From assembly GCA_017642885.1 (NCBI GenBank), contig JAEPOM010000001.1, positions 248,001-312,000 on the forward strand: 64,000 nt of DNA, given 5' to 3'. This DNA comes from Henriciella sp. Lineage in GTDB: Bacteria; Pseudomonadota; Alphaproteobacteria; Caulobacterales; Hyphomonadaceae. The position numbers and the translations under genes were made by a program. Below the pieces are notes generated by a model that searched no databases, had not been told where the DNA came from, and saw nothing but the letters and a program-made list of their open reading frames with translations. Positions 26,350 through 35,405 of the stretch are shown here, piece by piece; position 1 is the stretch's first letter, and each line of letters starts with the position of its first letter.

Positions 26350-28563
26350 ATGTCTCATTACGATCATCACCATCACCATGGCGAACACTGCCATTCGGCG
26401 ACCGCTGAACCTGGTAAGGACTATGACCATATTCCGGAGGGATACGCCGGCACCGTCTGGACCTGCCCGATGCATCCGGAGGTGCGCGAGACCTCAAATG
26501 TCGGCTGCCCGATTTGCGGCATGGCGCTTGAGCCGGAAACGGCAACCGCCGAAGAAGATACGTCAGAACTCGACGATATGAAACGACGGTTCTGGAGCGG
26601 TCTGGTGCTTTCTGTGCCGCTGGTAGCCATTGCCATGGGTGAAATGATCCCAGGCAATCCGCTCGCGCATCTTATCAGTCCAAGTGTTGGCATCTGGGTG
26701 CAGATCGCGCTCGCCACACCGGTGGTCTTGTGGGCGGGGTGGCCATTCTTTGTTCGTGGCTGGCAGTCAGTTAAGCGCCGAAGCCTCAATATGTTTACGC
26801 TGATCGCGATGGGCACAGGCGTTGCTTATGCCTATTCTCTGGTTGCCGCATTTGCGCCTGGCCTATTCCCGGACTCGTTTCGCGGGCATGGCGGCATGGT
26901 CGCGGTCTATTTTGAAGCCTCCGCAGTTATCATCACATTGGTCCTGCTTGGACAGGTGCTCGAATTGCGGGCCAGAAGTGCGACGTCCGGTGCAATTCGC
27001 GCTTTGCTCGAACTTGCACCGCCAACCGCACGCAAGATTGCCGAAGATGGGTCAGAAAAGGAAATTGATCTTGGCCATGTTGTCGCGGGCGACCGTTTGC
27101 GGGTCCGGCCAGGCGAGAAAGTGCCGGTAGATGGGCGCGTGCTCGAAGGCCGCTCCGCCGTAGATGAGTCCATGGTCACGGGAGAGCCGGTCCCGGTCGA
27201 GAAATTCGAGGGAGAGCGTGTCACCGGCGGAACAGTCAACGGTACCGGCTCTCTGGTAATGGAAGCGACACATGTTGGTGAAGACACGCTGCTCTCGCAA
27301 ATCGTACAGATGGTCGCTGCGGCGCAACGATCGCGCGCGCCGATTCAGCGCGTCGTTGATATGGTTGCGAGCTGGTTTGTCCCGGCGGTCATCGCCATTG
27401 CTGTTCTGACTTTTATTGTCTGGTCTTTATTCGGCCCTGATCCAGCAATGACCTTCGCGATTGTCAACGCGGTCGCAGTACTGATCATTGCGTGTCCTTG
27501 TGCCCTCGGTCTCGCCACGCCCATGTCGATTATGGTCGGCACAGGCAAAGGGGCGTCGAGTGGCATCCTGATTAAGAATGCCGAAGCGTTGGAGACCTTT
27601 GAAAAGGTCGACACGATCGTCGTCGACAAGACCGGCACTCTGACACTCGGTCGCCCGGAACTGGTTACGGTGCATCCTGAACAGGGCTTTGACGACAAGA
27701 CCCTGTTGAGTCTCGTCGCCGCCGTCGAACGCGCCAGTGAGCATCCCCTGGCCGAAGCGATCGTGCGCGGCGCTGAGAAGCGTGATGCACCGAAACAGGA
27801 GGCCGCAGACTTTGAATCTATCACGGGCGAAGGTGCACAAGCTGTCGTGGATGGCCGGACCGTCGCGATCGGAAACTCGAAAATGATGAAGCGGTTCGGT
27901 GCATGGTCAGATATTTCAGGTGACGAAGCGGATCAGTTCCGCGCCGAAGGACAAACCGTCATGTTCGTCGCTGTCGACGGACGCTTTGCGGGCCTGATCG
28001 GCGTCGCCGACCCGATCAAAGACTCCACGCCTGACGCCATTCGTCGCCTGCACGCACAAGGTCTGAAAGTCGTCATGCTCACCGGCGACAATGAGACCAC
28101 GGCGCGAGCCGTCGCGACGAAAGTCGGGATTGATGAAGTCCATGCCGACGTCTCGCCGGAAGATAAACACCGGATCGTCTCAGAGCTTCAGGCGAAAGGT
28201 GCTCGCGTGGCCATGGCGGGAGACGGCATCAATGATGCGCCCGCCCTGGCGCAGGCAGATGTCGGAATCGCCATGGGGACCGGCACCGACGTCGCGATGG
28301 AAAGTGCAGGCGTCACGCTGGTCAAAGGCGACTTGCTTGGCGTCGCCAAAGCGCGTGAGCTGAGCCGAGCCACCATGCGCAACATTCGACAAAACCTGTT
28401 TTTCGCCTTTGTCTATAATTCACTCGGCGTGCCGGTCGCGGCGGGCATTCTATATCCTTTCCTTGGCCTTCTCCTCAGCCCGATGATCGCGGCAGCTGCG
28501 ATGAGCCTGTCATCTGTTTCGGTGATCGGGAACGCGTTGCGCCTGCGGGCATTTAAGCTTTGA
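26350..28563 (+). CDS. Copper-translocating P1B-type ATPase
   Basis: This 737-residue inner-membrane pump exports copper from the cytoplasm. The N-terminus has a histidine run ([12 protein letters not shown]) and a metal-binding segment of the CPMHPEV...CPICGM type instead of a ferredoxin-like CxxC domain. The transport core contains the CPC motif ([13 protein letters not shown]), phosphorylation site [11 protein letters not shown] motif (SEHPLAEA), TGDN and GDGINDAP. Eight membrane helices are expected. The CPC together with YN and MxxSS-like features in the last helices ([28 protein letters not shown]) points to Cu+ specificity (P1B-1). It is preceded by a CsoR-type operator and followed by csoR and resistance genes. 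Confidence 0.95.
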   Translation: MSHYDHHHHHGEHCHSATAEPGKDYDHIPEGYAGTVWTCPMHPEVRETSNVGCPICGMALEPETATAEEDTSELDDMKRRFWSGLVLSVPLVAIAMGEMIPGNPLAHLISPSVGIWVQIALATPVVLWAGWPFFVRGWQSVKRRSLNMFTLIAMGTGVAYAYSLVAAFAPGLFPDSFRGHGGMVAVYFEASAVIITLVLLGQVLELRARSATSGAIRALLELAPPTARKIAEDGSEKEIDLGHVVAGDRLRVRPGEKVPVDGRVLEGRSAVDESMVTGEPVPVEKFEGERVTGGTVNGTGSLVMEATHVGEDTLLSQIVQMVAAAQRSRAPIQRVVDMVASWFVPAVIAIAVLTFIVWSLFGPDPAMTFAIVNAVAVLIIACPCALGLATPMSIMVGTGKGASSGILIKNAEALETFEKVDTIVVDKTGTLTLGRPELVTVHPEQGFDDKTLLSLVAAVERASEHPLAEAIVRGAEKRDAPKQEAADFESITGEGAQAVVDGRTVAIGNSKMMKRFGAWSDISGDEADQFRAEGQTVMFVAVDGRFAGLIGVADPIKDSTPDAIRRLHAQGLKVVMLTGDNETTARAVATKVGIDEVHADVSPEDKHRIVSELQAKGARVAMAGDGINDAPALAQADVGIAMGTGTDVAMESAGVTLVKGDLLGVAKARELSRATMRNIRQNLFFAFVYNSLGVPVAAGILYPFLGLLLSPMIAAAAMSLSSVSVIGNALRLRAFKL

Positions 28564-28591
28564 GCCTAGGGTTGATCAGAGAGAATTGAGC

Positions 28592-28640
28592 TTGACGCAA
28601 ATTGATACCCACACATAATCATTATACCCTAAGGGAGTAT
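28592..28640 (+). promoter_or_regulatory. Promoter and CsoR-type operator upstream of csoR
   Basis: TTGACG (28592) and CATAAT (28614) are spaced by 16 bases. Immediately downstream lies ATACCCTAAGGGAGTAT (28624-28640), an imperfect version of the operator found before the ATPase gene (arms ATACCCT and GGAGTAT). CsoR would therefore repress its own operon by roadblock. Confidence 0.72.
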
Positions 28641-28645
28641 GTTAA

Positions 28646-28921
28646 ATGAACCAGGAAGCACGAGTATCTGCCCGGAACCGACTGTCACGAATCGAAGGAC
28701 AAGTGCGTGGGGTCTCCAAAATGATTGAAGAGGACCGGTACTGTATTGACGTGGTTCGCCAAGTGCAGGCAATCAAGGCCGCCCTCACCGGTTTGGAGAA
28801 ACTCCTCCTGGACCAGCATATCGACACTTGCGTCGAAACCGCACTGAAGAGTGATGATGTTTCAGAGCGCCGAACCAAAGTCGAAGAGCTCGTAGCCGTA
28901 TTGGGCGGGCGCAAGAAATGA
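28646..28921 (+). CDS. csoR: CsoR-family copper-sensing transcriptional repressor
   Basis: This 91-residue all-helical regulator belongs to the CsoR/RcnR family. The copper-binding triad is present as C33, H58 and C62 (RYCIDV; DQHIDTC). RLSRIEGQVRG (residues 12-22) is the conserved DNA-contact helix. Binding of Cu+ releases the repressor from G-rich operators such as the two found here. Its stop overlaps the start of the TolC-like gene as ATGA, so at least csoR and the efflux genes are translated together. Confidence 0.95.
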   Translation: MNQEARVSARNRLSRIEGQVRGVSKMIEEDRYCIDVVRQVQAIKAALTGLEKLLLDQHIDTCVETALKSDDVSERRTKVEELVAVLGGRKK

Positions 28922-30315
28922 AACACGGCTTGATCATCAGTTCAGCCCTGACGGTTGTGTTGGCTAGTTGTGCCACGGTGCCCGGCAATAACGGGTTCGA
29001 CGCCGTGTCCGAGCGCGTTACTCAATCTGGATTGACGGCGCCGGTCTGGCCAGGCGTCACACTTGACGACGCCGAGGCCGATGCGCGGATTCAGGCTTTG
29101 CAAGGCGCGGCCCTCACTGAGGAGACGGCGATAGAACTTGCCCTGCTGAACAATCGGGGCCTGCGCGCGGACTATCTGAAGCTGAAGGCGGCTGCCGGGG
29201 CGTACCGCGATGAGGCCTCTCTGCCCAATCCCTTCGTGTCTGCTCTGATTCTGGAACCTGAAGACGAGCCGGTCACAAACCTGTCCTTCGGGCTTGGGAT
29301 CGAATTGTTGGATGTCCTGTTTCTGCCGCGCCGGATAAGGGCCGCAGGTGAGATGTTTGAGGCCGAGCAGGCGATAACAACCTCTTCGATCATCGATTTC
29401 ATCGCCGATGTTCGCATCGCTTATTATGATACCGTTGCCGCGCAACAGACGGCTGATCTGATGAAACAGGCACAGGAAGCCAGCGACGCTTCACTGGCGG
29501 TTGCACAAGCAATTTTCGACGCAGGCAATATCCCGCAAGTTGAACTTGATCGGGAAAAACTTTTGGCCGCTGAAATTTCCTTGGAGATGATGAAGGCAAG
29601 TGCCGCCTACGCGGCATCGAGAGAAAGTTTAAACGCCATGCTCGGTCTGGATGGCGAGGCGGCTGAGAACTGGACCATTGAAGGGCGACTGCGCAATCCA
29701 TCACGCGAAGAGACGCTGCCGCCACCAGACCTTGTAAACAGTCTTCAGCTCCTTGCGAGCGACGCACGTATCGATGCCACTGCGGCTCGGCTTGGACTGG
29801 ACTCGGTGTCTTCGGTGATCGGGGACCTCGAACTCGAATTTGAGCGCGAACGCGATGACGGTGAATGGGAGAATGGTGTCGGAGTGGCGTTCGACCTTCC
29901 CGTTTTCAATTGGGGCAGCGGCGCACGACAGGCCGCGGGCGCACATCTGGAGGCGATGATGGAGCAGCGCCTCGCCGATGGCATCCAGCTCCGCGCAGAG
30001 GCACGGCGCTTAAGTAGCGATCTCAACGCCGCGCGAGATGCGGCGCAGTTTCAGCGCTCAGAATTGCTACCGCTTGCAGGGCGGGTCCTGCGGGGCGCGC
30101 AGCTTGACTATAATGCCATGCAGATTGGCGTGTTCGCCCTCCTGGATGCCAAACGCGATCAATTGGCGGCGGGGCGAAATTACGTCGCCGCCCTGCGCGA
30201 TTATTGGGCGCTGAAAGCGCGTTATGACCAGGCCGTCGCCGGTGGCTCCATCGGAGAGTTTGGGATGAGCAGCGCCGCCGAAACGACCGCATCAAGCCAA
30301 CGAGGAGATCACTAA
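28918..30315 (+). CDS. TolC-family outer membrane efflux lipoprotein
   Basis: The 465-residue protein has a lipobox LASC (Cys 18) and two repeats typical of TolC/CusC-type outer-membrane factors: helical hairpins around ETAIELALLNNRGLRADYL (near residues 62-80) and around RDQLAAGRNYVAALRDYWAL near the C-terminus. It forms a trimeric channel for export across the outer membrane. It is translationally coupled to csoR upstream and overlaps the multicopper oxidase start by one base (TAATG). No RND or membrane-fusion partner is encoded beside it; the island's RND pump 13 kb away has no outer-membrane gene of its own. Confidence 0.88.
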   Translation: MKHGLIISSALTVVLASCATVPGNNGFDAVSERVTQSGLTAPVWPGVTLDDAEADARIQALQGAALTEETAIELALLNNRGLRADYLKLKAAAGAYRDEASLPNPFVSALILEPEDEPVTNLSFGLGIELLDVLFLPRRIRAAGEMFEAEQAITTSSIIDFIADVRIAYYDTVAAQQTADLMKQAQEASDASLAVAQAIFDAGNIPQVELDREKLLAAEISLEMMKASAAYAASRESLNAMLGLDGEAAENWTIEGRLRNPSREETLPPPDLVNSLQLLASDARIDATAARLGLDSVSSVIGDLELEFERERDDGEWENGVGVAFDLPVFNWGSGARQAAGAHLEAMMEQRLADGIQLRAEARRLSSDLNAARDAAQFQRSELLPLAGRVLRGAQLDYNAMQIGVFALLDAKRDQLAAGRNYVAALRDYWALKARYDQAVAGGSIGEFGMSSAAETTASSQRGDH

Positions 30316-31700
30316 TGACGTCACGTAGAGACGCTCTGAAACTTGCAGGCTTGAGCGCAGGCGCTTTGGCGCTCGGGAACGGCACGGCGGCAGCCTCAAC
30401 CAATACCGCATATGCTTATTCAACGTCGGTCCGGCACAAATCCGGGCGCACATACTCCCCGGGCCAGCCGGGTCGCGACTATCGCCCTGTCGAGACGCCC
30501 AATGGCTCAACGCTGCCCTACACGGTGAAGGACGGTGTGAAAGTCTTTCACCTCGTCGCTGAAGAGGTTGAGCATGAATTTGCGCCCGGTCTGAGCGGTC
30601 GATGCTGGGGCTATAATGGCCAGGTGCATGGTCCGACCATCGAAGCGGTCGAAGGAGATCGCGTGCGTATCTATGTTACCAACAAGCTGATCGCACCAAC
30701 CACTGTGCACTGGCATGGTGTGATCCTGAACTCGGGCATGGATGGCGTCGGCGGACTGAACCAGCGGTCCATCCATCCTGGCGAGACCTTTGTCTACGAA
30801 TGGACCTTCACCCAATACGGGACCTTCATGTATCACTCGCATCATGATGAGATGACGCAAATCGCCATGGGCTTGATGGGTATGATCGTCGTGCATCCCC
30901 GCCGCCCGTCCGAACCACTGCCAGACCGTGACTTCGCGCTGATGCTGTCCACGTGGATGATGCGCCCGGGTGTGCGTCGGCCAGACCCGAACGAAATGGC
31001 GGATTTCAATGTCCTGACCATCAACGGCAAAGCCTATCCCGGAACCGCGCCGCTGGTCGCCCGCACCGGTCAGCGGGTTAGGTTTCGGATTGGTAACTTA
31101 TCAGCGATGCATCATCACCCGATCCATCTACACGGCTATGCGTTCGAAGAAATCATGACCGATGGCGGGCTTGTACCCAAGTCGGCGCGCCGTCCTGAGA
31201 CCACGACCCTGGTTCCTGTTGGTGCCACCCGGACGGTTGAATTGATCGCCGACAATCCTGGCGACTGGGCGATGCATTGTCATATGACGCACCATGTCAT
31301 GAACCAGATGGGGCACGGCATTCCGAACATGGTTGGCGTCGATCCGTCATCGTTTGACGCGCGCGTCGCGTCGCTTTTGCCTGCCTATATGACAATGGGG
31401 CAGGACGGCATGGGCGAAATGGGAGTACATATCGAAAGCGGTCATATGCGTGCGCCAGAAAACTCCATTCCAATGGTCGGGGCGCAGGGTCCGCATGATT
31501 ACATCACGATGGGCGGCATGTTCACGATCTTCAAAGTCCGTAACGGCATTTCCAGCTATGCGGATCCGGGCTGGTATGATGACCCGCTTGGCATGGCACG
31601 CCCGGCCACTGCCGACGAGTTGCGCCACGATGGCATCGATGCGCAGGTTGGTGCGCCAATGACTGGGCATGGTATGACAAAAATGGGCGACGATCACTGA
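30315..31700 (+). CDS. Multicopper oxidase (copper resistance, Tat-exported)
   Basis: This 461-residue oxidase should convert Cu+ to the less toxic Cu2+ in the periplasm. A Tat signal (MTSRRDALKLAGLSAG) leads the protein. The four copper-ligand motifs are intact: HWHG, HSHHDEM, HHPIHLHG and HCHMTHHVMNQMGH, so the type 1 Cys and the trinuclear site are complete. The later part is Met/Gly-rich (PAYMTMGQDGMGEMGVH; GHGMTKMGDDH), a pattern seen in copper-specific oxidases. It is co-transcribed with the TolC-like, CopC and PepSY genes. Confidence 0.93.
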   Translation: MTSRRDALKLAGLSAGALALGNGTAAASTNTAYAYSTSVRHKSGRTYSPGQPGRDYRPVETPNGSTLPYTVKDGVKVFHLVAEEVEHEFAPGLSGRCWGYNGQVHGPTIEAVEGDRVRIYVTNKLIAPTTVHWHGVILNSGMDGVGGLNQRSIHPGETFVYEWTFTQYGTFMYHSHHDEMTQIAMGLMGMIVVHPRRPSEPLPDRDFALMLSTWMMRPGVRRPDPNEMADFNVLTINGKAYPGTAPLVARTGQRVRFRIGNLSAMHHHPIHLHGYAFEEIMTDGGLVPKSARRPETTTLVPVGATRTVELIADNPGDWAMHCHMTHHVMNQMGHGIPNMVGVDPSSFDARVASLLPAYMTMGQDGMGEMGVHIESGHMRAPENSIPMVGAQGPHDYITMGGMFTIFKVRNGISSYADPGWYDDPLGMARPATADELRHDGIDAQVGAPMTGHGMTKMGDDH

Positions 31701-31720
31701 TCAAGATACGAGGAACAATC

Positions 31721-32167
31721 ATGAAACATACAATTATTGCTGCATCCCTTTCCCTCTTATTTGCCGGACCTGCGCTCGCCGATCACGGCCATAAGCCGGA
31801 CGCCAAGGATGAGACCCATCAGGAGCATGGCATGGACCATGAGGATATGGGCGACATGCATGGCGAACACGGCATGGATCACGGCGCGATGGAAGCAGGC
31901 ATGACCATGCCAGCTGATGGCGCAGTTCTAACCGAAGCCCCGGATCACCTGATGGTTCACTTTGGCCACGCCATGAACATTCAAAGCGTCACGCTGACCA
32001 CTTTAACCGGCGAGACCATCGATCTCGATGTCTCCGCAGCCGGAAAGACAAATCACCTGATGGTGGACCTGCCAGAGCTTCAAGCTGACGATTACACCGT
32101 TGACTGGCGTGCGACTGGCGATGACGGACACGTCATGAGCGGGTCCTTCGCTTTCACCGTCGAATAA
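31721..32167 (+). CDS. copC: CopC-like periplasmic copper-binding protein
   Basis: The 148-residue product has a signal peptide ending in ALA (residue 20) and a mature N-terminus crowded with His and Met (HGHKPDAKDETHQEHGMDH and HGEHGMDHGAM). The CopC domain follows: PADGAVLTEAPDHLMVHFGH (with the strand after the proline), TLTTLTGETIDL, and YTVDWRATGDDGHVMSGSF at the end, which is the CopC C-terminal signature. It binds or carries copper in the periplasm. The His/Met-rich arm is longer than in Pseudomonas CopC. It lies 20 bases after the oxidase gene. Confidence 0.9.
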   Translation: MKHTIIAASLSLLFAGPALADHGHKPDAKDETHQEHGMDHEDMGDMHGEHGMDHGAMEAGMTMPADGAVLTEAPDHLMVHFGHAMNIQSVTLTTLTGETIDLDVSAAGKTNHLMVDLPELQADDYTVDWRATGDDGHVMSGSFAFTVE

Positions 32168-32175
32168 TCCGCGCC

Positions 32176-32898
32176 ATGAAGCTTCTGCGCTGGAGCGTGC
32201 GCGTCCATAAATGGGTCGCCCTGGTGGTCGGCATTCAGATCATGCTCTGGATCGCAGGCGGTCTGGTCATGAGCGCCATCCCGATCGAACAGGTTCGCGG
32301 TGAACACAAGGTCGCCAATTGGACGGTACAGCCTTTCGATCCGGCGCGTCTCATTTCGCTCGAAGCTGCCGCAAAGGCAGCCTCAATGGAGCGAATCCAG
32401 TCCGGCACACTCGGCCATGTGCTTGGCAAGCCAGTTTGGCGTCTCGTCAGTGAAGGTCGCCCGTTGGTCACCATCGATGCGCGCTCGGGCGAGTTCCTGT
32501 CACCGATTGGAGAGGCGATGGCGCGGCAAATCGCCGATGCCGACTATACCCGGCAGGCCGAGATAGACCGCATCGAATGGGTCACCGACCCGCCAGCCGA
32601 ATACGGACGCCCCGGGCCCGTCTGGCGAGTCCGCTTTTCGGATCGCGACAAGACCACACTCTACATCGATCCTGACCGCGCAGAGGTGCTCGCCCGCCGC
32701 TCCTCGACCTGGCGGTTTTACGATTTTTTCTGGAAGCTCCACATCATGGACTATGATGATGGTGCAGATTTCAATCACCCCTTGTTGATTACAGCATCCG
32801 GCGCGGCTGTCTTTGTCGCTTTATCCGGTTTCGTACTGCTCATCATCAAAATACGTCGAACTTTGCTCGTCTGGCGAAGGAGACGATGTCAGGTCTAA
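32176..32898 (+). CDS. PepSY domain membrane protein of the copper operon
   Basis: The 240-residue protein has an N-terminal membrane helix (VRVHKWVALVVGIQIMLWIAG, about residues 8-27 with the HKW motif), a periplasmic PepSY-like region with RISL/DARSGEFLSPIGEAMARQ and a second copy around VRFSDRDKTTLYIDPDRAEVL, then a closing helix (ITASGAAVFVALSGFVLLI). The arrangement matches the PepSY-TM proteins near copper and iron resistance genes. Its precise activity is unknown; an electron-transfer or assembly role is only inference. It ends the copper unit. Confidence 0.8.
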   Translation: MKLLRWSVRVHKWVALVVGIQIMLWIAGGLVMSAIPIEQVRGEHKVANWTVQPFDPARLISLEAAAKAASMERIQSGTLGHVLGKPVWRLVSEGRPLVTIDARSGEFLSPIGEAMARQIADADYTRQAEIDRIEWVTDPPAEYGRPGPVWRVRFSDRDKTTLYIDPDRAEVLARRSSTWRFYDFFWKLHIMDYDDGADFNHPLLITASGAAVFVALSGFVLLIIKIRRTLLVWRRRRCQV

Positions 32899-33074
32899 GG
32901 CTGAGAGTTCGATCGCAATGTCAGTAGGCAAAAATGCGGGACAGCGTCTCGTATTGTTCGACGGCAGAACATGGGAGTTTGAGATCAACCCATATGACAC
33001 CAACCCATTGAACTTTCGGAAGCACGCGTCCCAAACCGATGCGGAAATCATAGGATCATGCGTGAAATTCGAAC

Positions 33075-33698
33075 TTAGAGTTCGATACTCTCGGCCAGGC
33101 TCAATGCGTCTTCCACCTCGACGCCGAGATACAGCACCGTGCTGTCGATTTTGCTGTGACCGAGTAGGAGCTGAACTGCTCGAAGATTGCCGGTTTTTCG
33201 ATAGATCAAAGTCGCTTTAGTCCGTCGCATTGAGTGAGTTGCATAGGATGACCTTGGCAGCCCAATTGAACGAACCCAGCCCTCCACGATGCGTGCGTAC
33301 TGCCGTGTTGAGAGGTGACGCGAGCGGTCTTTTCTACTGGGAAACAGCCAGTCGTGCGGTCGCAATTCTTTCAATGCGCACCAGGCCTCGATTGCATCTC
33401 GGGTCTGTTTAGTCACTTCAAACTGGACGGCATTGCTGGTTTTCTTCTGGATAATCTTCGCGCGGCTTCGAATTTCCGCGCCCATACGCAGATCCGAAAC
33501 CCGCAGTCGAAGCAGATCACATCCGCGCAGCTTGCTGTCGATTGCCAGATTGAACAAAACAAGGTCGCGTTTGTTATCCGCAAGTTGCAATCGAACTCTG
33601 ATGGACCAGACCTCTTGCGGCTTAAGAGGGGCTTTCTGACCAACTAGCTTTCCTTTGTTCCACGGAACCCATTTTTCTTGAGAATGATCAAACGGCAT
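33075..33698 (-). CDS. Single-domain tyrosine recombinase
   Basis: The start at 33698 follows a strong AAAGGAG box and gives a 207-residue protein beginning PFDHSQEKWVPWNKGK. It contains only a catalytic domain: first Arg in SKLRGCDLLRL, HSMRRTKATL (box II His and Arg), LLGHSKIDSTVLYLGV (third box and tyrosine nucleophile). Such small integrases occur as orphan genes in alphaproteobacterial accessory regions. It sits between the copper module and an IS110 remnant, facing the copper module. It could have built this island by a secondary insertion, but no second pair of attachment sites was seen. Confidence 0.82.
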   Translation of the reverse strand: MPFDHSQEKWVPWNKGKLVGQKAPLKPQEVWSIRVRLQLADNKRDLVLFNLAIDSKLRGCDLLRLRVSDLRMGAEIRSRAKIIQKKTSNAVQFEVTKQTRDAIEAWCALKELRPHDWLFPSRKDRSRHLSTRQYARIVEGWVRSIGLPRSSYATHSMRRTKATLIYRKTGNLRAVQLLLGHSKIDSTVLYLGVEVEDALSLAESIEL

Positions 33699-34019
33699 AT
33701 TTCTCTCCTTTGCTGCCGCTCTGTCGGCTGCAATAGGACTGCCAAGGGTCAATTTCTAATGTCTGCTTCTCTAATCGGGCTTTCGGGTCAAGCTCCATGT
33801 TTTCGTCTTTGATCCGGCTCCTCGCCAAGTCTGGGTCACGCTTCTCTTCGCAGTCTGGTAGGCGCATAGCGTTGGCGCCGCTGCATGCATGTGTGTGATC
33901 TTGTGTTGTGGAGCGCCTTGCTTTTGCGCGCGCTTCGTCTTCGAGCGCAGGAGACATAAACGGCGTCATCCACACACTTCGTCCAGACCAGGACGAACCG
34001 GGGGTCTCTAGGGTTTAGA

Positions 34020-35044
34020 TCATGCGACGCCCTCCGTCTGGAACGGCGTATTGGTGATCCACATCCGGTGCAGGATCACAGCAAGCTTGCGCGCGACAGC
34101 GATGCGGGCACGCCGGACGCCTTTGGTTCGGATCAGCTTAGGCCCCAGGTTTTCAAAGACGATGGCTTCCCTGATACGATCAGAAGCGAGTTGGCCGCAA
34201 TATAGAGCGTCGCTCGAACGTCTCTGTCGCCGGCCCGGGAGATGCGACCTGTATTGTCCATCTCGCCAGATTGGAAGCGTCTCGGTGTCAGACCGAAGTG
34301 AGCCCCGACCAGTCTAGAGGATTTAAAGCGTGTTGGGTCATCGATAGCCGCTCTGAACGAGAGGGCTGTGATCGGACCAACGCCGGGTGCCGTCATCAGA
34401 AGTTTGCAAACTGGGTCCTGGCGTGAGACGGCGATGACGCGTTTCTCCATCAGTCGATAAGCATCGTAGAGGTCACCCCGGACATCCAACATGGGCAAGA
34501 GTGCGAAGGCGAGCGTATCATCGGCTTCTATGATCGGCCGGACTTTCTCATCGAACCGAAGTCGGCTGAGACGAGATGGCAGTCTGATCCCGAAAGCTTT
34601 GAACAGCCCTCGGATCTCATTCTCCAAATCGATACAGCGGTTGAGGATGGCTTTGCGAGCAGCCAGTAGTGCTTTGACCTCATGGCTCTTGCGGCTCTTC
34701 ATATGAACGGGATTGTACCAGCCCGCTCGAAGAATCTGAGCGATGCCGCGAGCATCAGTCTTATCGGTTTTGTTCCGCATAGCAGACATAGCTGCCGAGA
34801 CCTGGCGAGATTCCATGCAGACCACGTCATAGCCTTCCGCGGTCAGACCGTGGAACAAAGCCTGGCTCATTGTGCCGGCTTCAAAGCCAATCCGTTCAAC
34901 GGAGTAACCTCTGATTCTGATATGATCCGAGATCGCCTCGACTTCGCACTCCAGGTTGGTCTCTTCGATAAGATCACCTTCGGTACTAAGCACGCACATC
35001 GCCACTGACCGCAGTGAGACATCCAATCCAATAAACACGTTCAT
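34020..35044 (-). pseudogene. IS110-family transposase, frameshifted near the C-terminus
   Basis: The first part, from ATG 35044, has the DEDD catalytic region (FIGLDVS...; NKTDKTDARGIAQIL) and the C-terminal signature TAPGVGPITALSFRAAIDDP and LVGAHFGLTPRRFQSGE of IS110 transposases. After KTWGL the frame is broken and stops at 34133. The expected end (KLIRTKGVRRARIAVARKL, then LHRMW) continues in another frame to a stop at 34020-34022. One base has been lost near 34140. The transposase is probably inactive. IS110 elements lack terminal inverted repeats, so the outer ends cannot be set from sequence. Confidence 0.85.
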
Positions 35045-35405
35045 CGTATTCTCCTTCATGTCCGCAGCCCAATGCTACGAACTTACCAGGAGCTCGACTG
35101 GCTAACAGTCCGCCCGATTACCCATGCTTTTGCTCGCCGAGCAGTCGAACCCAACCGTCCCAGGATAGCGATTGTCGCTCACGGATACACCACCTTTTAG
35201 GAGCGGCGCGAATAGCACCTTGTTTAGACAATGAATACGAGAGATAGGCGACGCTCGAAACTCAAAAAAATATCAAACATCGCCGATGGCAACCCCATCT
35301 AATGGCAGCTAATTCGCCGTAACCCTATCATCTCGAACCGATTATGGACCTTACATTTGCAATAGGGACCGCAACATTCTGTCCGCAGCCCCCATACAAA
35401 ACCGT
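35045..35405. other. Gene-free stretch beside the IS110 remnant
   Basis: No gene is seen. A 12-bp direct repeat TGTCCGCAGCCC occurs at 35059-35070 and 35380-35391, which may reflect IS-related rearrangement or chance. Confidence 0.4.

Noticed and set aside
33688-33975. 95-residue minus-strand frame overlapping the small recombinase
   Set aside because: It overlaps the recombinase start and has no recognisable motif or clear ribosome-binding site.
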